A stretch of DNA of 43,214 nucleotides from assembly GCF_000482245.1 (NCBI RefSeq), contig NZ_AWNH01000019.1, positions 32,499-75,712 of the forward strand, written 5' to 3'. The DNA is from Leptolyngbya sp. Heron Island J (lineage in GTDB: Bacteria; Cyanobacteriota; Cyanobacteriia; Phormidesmidales; Phormidesmidaceae). The number at the start of each line of letters is the position of its first letter. Positions within the stretch are counted from its first letter, which is position 1. Positions 41,565-43,214 of this stretch are shown here, piece after piece. The notes below the pieces were generated by a model, which was given only the letters and a program-made list of their open reading frames with translations, searched no databases and was not told the origin of the DNA. Both the position numbers and the translations under genes were made by a program.

Positions 41565-43095
41565 GGAGTTCGGCGATGTCTGCCTGAAAGTTGCGGGGGG
41601 CCGTATCGCGCCACAGCTCAAAACGCGCTTGCCTATCAATAAAACTACCGTTCACCGAGACCCGCCCTTGATCGGCGGCCAGCACCCGCTGTCGGTTGAC
41701 CACTGTGACGTGACCGGGATACACCCTGGTCACGTTTTTCTGCAACCGGGGGTTTATGATTCGTTCGTCTGCCCGTCGTTCCTCCGTTACGGTGACGGTT
41801 TGAATCACCGAGTTACTGAGGGTCATTACAGCCCTTATTCGGTCTTCTGCTTCGTCTGCGGTCGCACCAAATGCAGACACATATTCGTTTTTGCCTAGCC
41901 GTGCTGTCGCTCGCCATCGTCCCCATAGATACCCATTTGGCCCACCTAAAGCGGCTCTGAGCTGCTGCCAGTCTAAGGCCGAACGTTTGACATCGGGGAC
42001 CGTTATGGTGACCCTTTGTACAGCGTTAGCCCCGACCGTGATGTAGGGAGGAGCATCAACGCTGTATAGCTGGAATTTGATACGTAGACTGAGCTCTTTT
42101 TCTCTGACATAGTCATCAACCGGCGCACCGATCAGTTGCCCCACATCTCGACTCTGAATCAGCTGATGGGATACTAACGCTTGAGAAACGCCCGCTTTAA
42201 CGTGACTTTCGGGACCGGCGAGCACAATTTTCTCACGGTCGTTTGTTCGATCCGGCTGAACTTCTACCACCCGCTCAGCTTCCTGTTGGGCCATTCTCTG
42301 TTGCGCAAACCAGCCATCGAGGGAGTACGCGACAACGTAGCCAGCTTCGATGCAGCTATCAAAGACTTCCTCGATCATTTCCTCAGTGAAGTTTCGCCAA
42401 AAGGCTGAGGGGATGCGCTCCACCTGCTCATCAATCGCGCCATAGATAGTAAAGGGGTTTGCACTTTGTTCGCCCCAGGTTGCCTTAATTTCTTCAGCTC
42501 TCTGAGACCCCAGAATGGTATTAAGAATGGGATTGGAATCTTCTTTCAGCCAGCGCCGGACATTTTTATAAACATCAAAGGCCCCTTGCTGGACTAAATT
42601 TCGAGCGGCGAGCCGGATGGCGAAAGCGGCCTGGCCAATGAACTCATCTATAAATTCCTCGCCAACCTGTTGGGTGACATACAAGGCCATGCGCTCATCA
42701 ATGGCAAACAGCGATGTGGCTGGCAGAACGCCACAGGCTAGGTAACCAATGGTGCTACCCGTGACACTGCCGAGAACCGATCCATAGGCCGTCCATTGAT
42801 TTCTGACTTGCTGGTCTAATGCCTCGTCAGGCCGGTTCCAGTCAAATGAAAAGATTTGAAGCGTACTCTGAAAAAACAGGGTCCACAGGCTTGAGAATGA
42901 CCAAATCATACTGGGTATGGCCTGCAGTACCGCACCCACAGCAAACCCCTTCAGATGGTTGACCAACGACAGTGATCCGGCAGCGGCCCCAGCTGCACTA
43001 AGGCCGCCGCCCGCTTGAAATAGACCGCGTGAGAACTGCCGGGTACGAGCATTGACCCGGCTAAACAGGGTAGCGGCGTTGAGAGATATGCCCAT
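41551..43095 (-). CDS. Large protein with hydrophobic N-terminal region, unknown function, 514 aa
   Basis: Starts MGISLNAATLFSRVNARTRQ, then a Gly/Ala-rich hydrophobic region with several helices (about 32-80 and 97-125), including GSVLGSVTGSTIGYLACGVLPATSLF. The middle is helical and acidic, and the last ~180 residues are beta-rich (VQRVTITVPDVKRSALDWQQLRAAL, VTVTEERRADERIINPRL). The ATG at 43095 overlaps no gene; the preceding gene stops three bases earlier. A membrane-active structural or injection protein fits the texture, but the family is unrecognised. Confidence 0.65.
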   Translation of the reverse strand: MGISLNAATLFSRVNARTRQFSRGLFQAGGGLSAAGAAAGSLSLVNHLKGFAVGAVLQAIPSMIWSFSSLWTLFFQSTLQIFSFDWNRPDEALDQQVRNQWTAYGSVLGSVTGSTIGYLACGVLPATSLFAIDERMALYVTQQVGEEFIDEFIGQAAFAIRLAARNLVQQGAFDVYKNVRRWLKEDSNPILNTILGSQRAEEIKATWGEQSANPFTIYGAIDEQVERIPSAFWRNFTEEMIEEVFDSCIEAGYVVAYSLDGWFAQQRMAQQEAERVVEVQPDRTNDREKIVLAGPESHVKAGVSQALVSHQLIQSRDVGQLIGAPVDDYVREKELSLRIKFQLYSVDAPPYITVGANAVQRVTITVPDVKRSALDWQQLRAALGGPNGYLWGRWRATARLGKNEYVSAFGATADEAEDRIRAVMTLSNSVIQTVTVTEERRADERIINPRLQKNVTRVYPGHVTVVNRQRVLAADQGRVSVNGSFIDRQARFELWRDTAPRNFQADIAELLRFA

Positions 43096-43097
43096 GG

Positions 43098-43214
43098 TTA
43101 TGGTGTGGTGTTGTCACTGCGATCTCTGAGTTGAGGCCCCTGAGTTTGGTCACGACCATAGGGGTTCGATAGCCCAAAGCCTTGTTCTACCTGTCGTAGA
43201 TATTCGTCGAAGTC
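43098..43214 (-). CDS. C-terminal end of an unidentified leftward gene (cut by window edge)
   Basis: The minus-strand frame is open from the window edge to TAA at 43100-43098, encoding DFDEYLRQVEQGFGLSNPYG followed by RDQTQGPQLRDRSDNTTP. Only 38 codons are present, and the gene is too short here to identify. It is two bases upstream of the 514-aa gene, so the structural-looking cassette continues beyond the window. Confidence 0.65.
   Translation of the reverse strand, partial: DFDEYLRQVEQGFGLSNPYGRDQTQGPQLRDRSDNTTP

Larger units (their letters stand above)
24530..43214. mobile_element. Integrated plasmid/phage-like element, right end outside the window
   Basis: The segment starts at the tRNA-like repeat and carries a tyrosine recombinase, primase/helicase-like protein, HTH regulator, ParM-like partition protein, FtsK/HerA-type ATPase, and a cassette of structural-looking proteins. 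It also holds three clusters of DNA repeats. No housekeeping gene is seen from 24.5 kb to the end. The layout is two divergent operons plus an opposing third. HIP1 sites occur to 30.7 kb but not beyond. The limits are inferred; the right attachment site was not found and should be past 43.2 kb. Confidence 0.75.

Overview
The window is cyanobacterial chromosome plus part of an integrated mobile element. The host call rests on the ado-aar-accA cluster, whose enzymes are confined to cyanobacteria, on a cyanobacterial group 2 sigma factor, and on frequent HIP1 octamers (GCGATCGC) in the first 21 kb. Genus cannot be fixed from the sequence alone.

Backbone (1-21.6 kb). In order: the 3' end of a PhoH-family ATPase gene; a SNF2 helicase; a SigC-like sigma factor; a large beta-helix/DUF4114 protein; a 54-codon membrane protein gene on the minus strand; trpF; a site-2-type membrane metalloprotease; and an orphan CHASE2 protein. 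A long minus-strand block follows: lipoyl/octanoyl transferase, YbjN-like protein, folE, a short-chain dehydrogenase, accA, aar, ado, a conserved protein of unknown function and a DUF4112 membrane protein. A secreted PPC-domain protein and three tRNA genes (Phe-GAA, Tyr-GTA, Thr-GGT) close the backbone.

Islet (21.6-24.5 kb). One fused type IIG/IIL (MmeI-like) restriction-methylation gene lies between the 3' end of tRNA-Thr and a second copy of its last bases (TTGAAGGCTTT at 21610 and 24530). This looks like a cassette inserted at the tRNA site.

Integrated element (24.5 kb to beyond the window end). A leftward operon carries two small genes, a 1229-residue primase/helicase-like protein, a tyrosine recombinase, two small proteins, an HNH protein and an ASCH-like protein. 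It diverges at about 31.1 kb, across two inverted repeats, from a rightward operon: small HTH protein, 94-aa protein, ParM-like actin, small ParR-like protein, several small membrane or coiled-coil proteins and a membrane-anchored FtsK/HerA/TraB-type ATPase. Facing it, a leftward cassette (38.1-43.2 kb) encodes a membrane-anchored FHA protein and at least seven mostly unrecognised proteins, one with a phage tail-like N-terminal motif. No terminase, portal, capsid or relaxase gene is visible here.

The most unusual signals are three clusters of short DNA repeats that do not behave as protein-coding repeats. Eleven exact copies of GTCAACTG lie within 288 bp of the primase gene, in both orientations and several reading frames. 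Ten T(A/C)CACA boxes, five of them at exact 11-bp spacing, lie beside AT-rich DNA next to the FtsK-like gene. Four ATCTGCC repeats straddle the start of parM. Together these look like replication, transfer and partition sites of an integrative plasmid or phage-plasmid. HIP1 sites are common in the left arm of the element and absent from about 31 to 43.2 kb, which suggests a mosaic. The functional proposals for the element are inference from motifs and layout.
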